DNA from: Balneolales bacterium
GTDB lineage: Bacteria > Bacteroidota > Rhodothermia > Balneolales > Natronogracilivirgulaceae
Assembly: GCA_007133995.1 (NCBI GenBank)
Contig: SLLP01000112.1
Span: 1-5,512, forward strand
Reading direction: 5' to 3'
Length of the DNA stretch: 5,512 nucleotides
Shown: positions 5,274-5,512 of the stretch, in pieces
How the letters are laid out: every line of letters starts with the position of its first letter
How positions within the stretch are numbered: the first letter of the stretch is position 1
The notes under the pieces: generated by a model
What the model was told of the DNA's origin: nothing
Databases searched by the model: none
What the model saw: only the letters and a program-made list of their open reading frames with translations
Position numbers and translations under genes: made by a program

Positions 5274-5512
5274 GCGGCCGTCCGGCCGGAATCTGTTCGT
5301 CGAGTTCCACCTGGTTCACAATCGCCATCTCTTCCGCGGTAATGTTCATCGGAAGTGAGGACGGCAGCAGGTTCCGGAACGAATCGGATCTGGGAGCGGC
5401 AACCACCTCCAACCGGACAGGCTGAATATCGAGGATCCGGCGCTCTGTCAGCCTGTTGAACTGCTCCGGTACATTTGAGAAAGCGGCAGCATAGGTATCC
5501 CATTTTGATTCC
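5254..5512 (-). CDS. C-terminal end of a putative M48-family metallopeptidase, 5' partial
   Basis: An open minus-strand frame enters from the right edge and ends at TAA (5256-5254), giving the last 85 residues of a protein. The tail has an F..LT....L..QP.RL.VV stretch near residues 18-38, a DSF at 43-45, an ..T.EE.A..NQ stretch at 59-67, and ends in IPAGRPLKIPV. This pattern resembles the C-terminal domain after the TPR region of periplasmic M48-type zinc proteases (BepA/YfgC-like). The catalytic HExxH part would lie outside the window, so this call is tentative. I preferred this frame over an overlapping minus-strand frame at 5180-5503 because that one is rich in Cys, Arg and Gly, resembles nothing, and runs into the thiolase. 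The gene converges on the thiolase and is probably unrelated to the cluster. Confidence 0.55.
   Translation of the reverse strand, partial: ESKWDTYAAAFSNVPEQFNRLTERRILDIQPVRLEVVAAPRSDSFRNLLPSSLPMNITAEEMAIVNQVELDEQIPAGRPLKIPVQ

Noticed and set aside
5180..5503. Minus-strand open frame of 107 codons overlapping the thiolase end
   Set aside because: It has a Cys/Arg/Gly-rich composition and overlaps the thiolase 3' end. A neighbouring frame gives a more normal protein with a plausible family match.

Overview
The window holds one plus-strand gene cluster of five catabolic genes, cut at its left edge, and the 3' end of a convergent minus-strand gene at the right edge. In order: (1) a KamA-family radical SAM/PLP aminomutase lacking its N-terminus (1-999); (2) a 118-bp AT-rich spacer with a 17-bp tandem repeat; (3) the alpha and beta subunits of a family I CoA-transferase of the PcaI/PcaJ type, overlapping by 7 bp (1118-1831, 1825-2484); (4) a class III PLP aminotransferase resembling beta-amino-acid aminotransferases (2539-3915); (5) a thiolase very close to the PcaF/PaaJ 3-oxoadipyl-CoA thiolase type (3994-5196); (6) a short convergent spacer with a possible terminator and a 16-bp repeat; (7) the C-terminus of a minus-strand protein, probably an M48-type metallopeptidase (5254-5512).

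The set reads as one pathway. A 2,3-aminomutase would turn an alpha-amino acid into a beta-amino acid, the aminotransferase would turn that into a beta-keto acid, PcaIJ would activate it with CoA from succinyl-CoA, and the thiolase would cleave it. Because the last two steps look specific for 3-oxoadipate, the best-fitting starting substrate is a C6 dicarboxylic amino acid, 2-aminoadipate, the usual intermediate of lysine breakdown through saccharopine. The products would be acetyl-CoA and succinyl-CoA with no loss of CO2, bypassing 2-oxoadipate and glutaryl-CoA. In support, the two aspartates that hold the lysine side-chain amine in true lysine 2,3-aminomutase align by eye with Arg and Thr here, while the FeS cysteines and PLP lysine are kept. 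I know of no described route of this kind. The substrate is an inference.

The organism is a bacterium of moderately high GC. Four of the five plus-strand genes have visible starts or upstream regions in the window; of these, pcaI, the aminotransferase and the thiolase have no clear Shine-Dalgarno sequence, and only the overlapped pcaJ has a strong one. Weak Shine-Dalgarno use is common in the Bacteroidota/Balneolota/Rhodothermota group, so that group is a reasonable but unproven guess. There are no RNA genes, CRISPR arrays or insertion sequences in the window, and no gene-free stretch exceeds about 120 bp.
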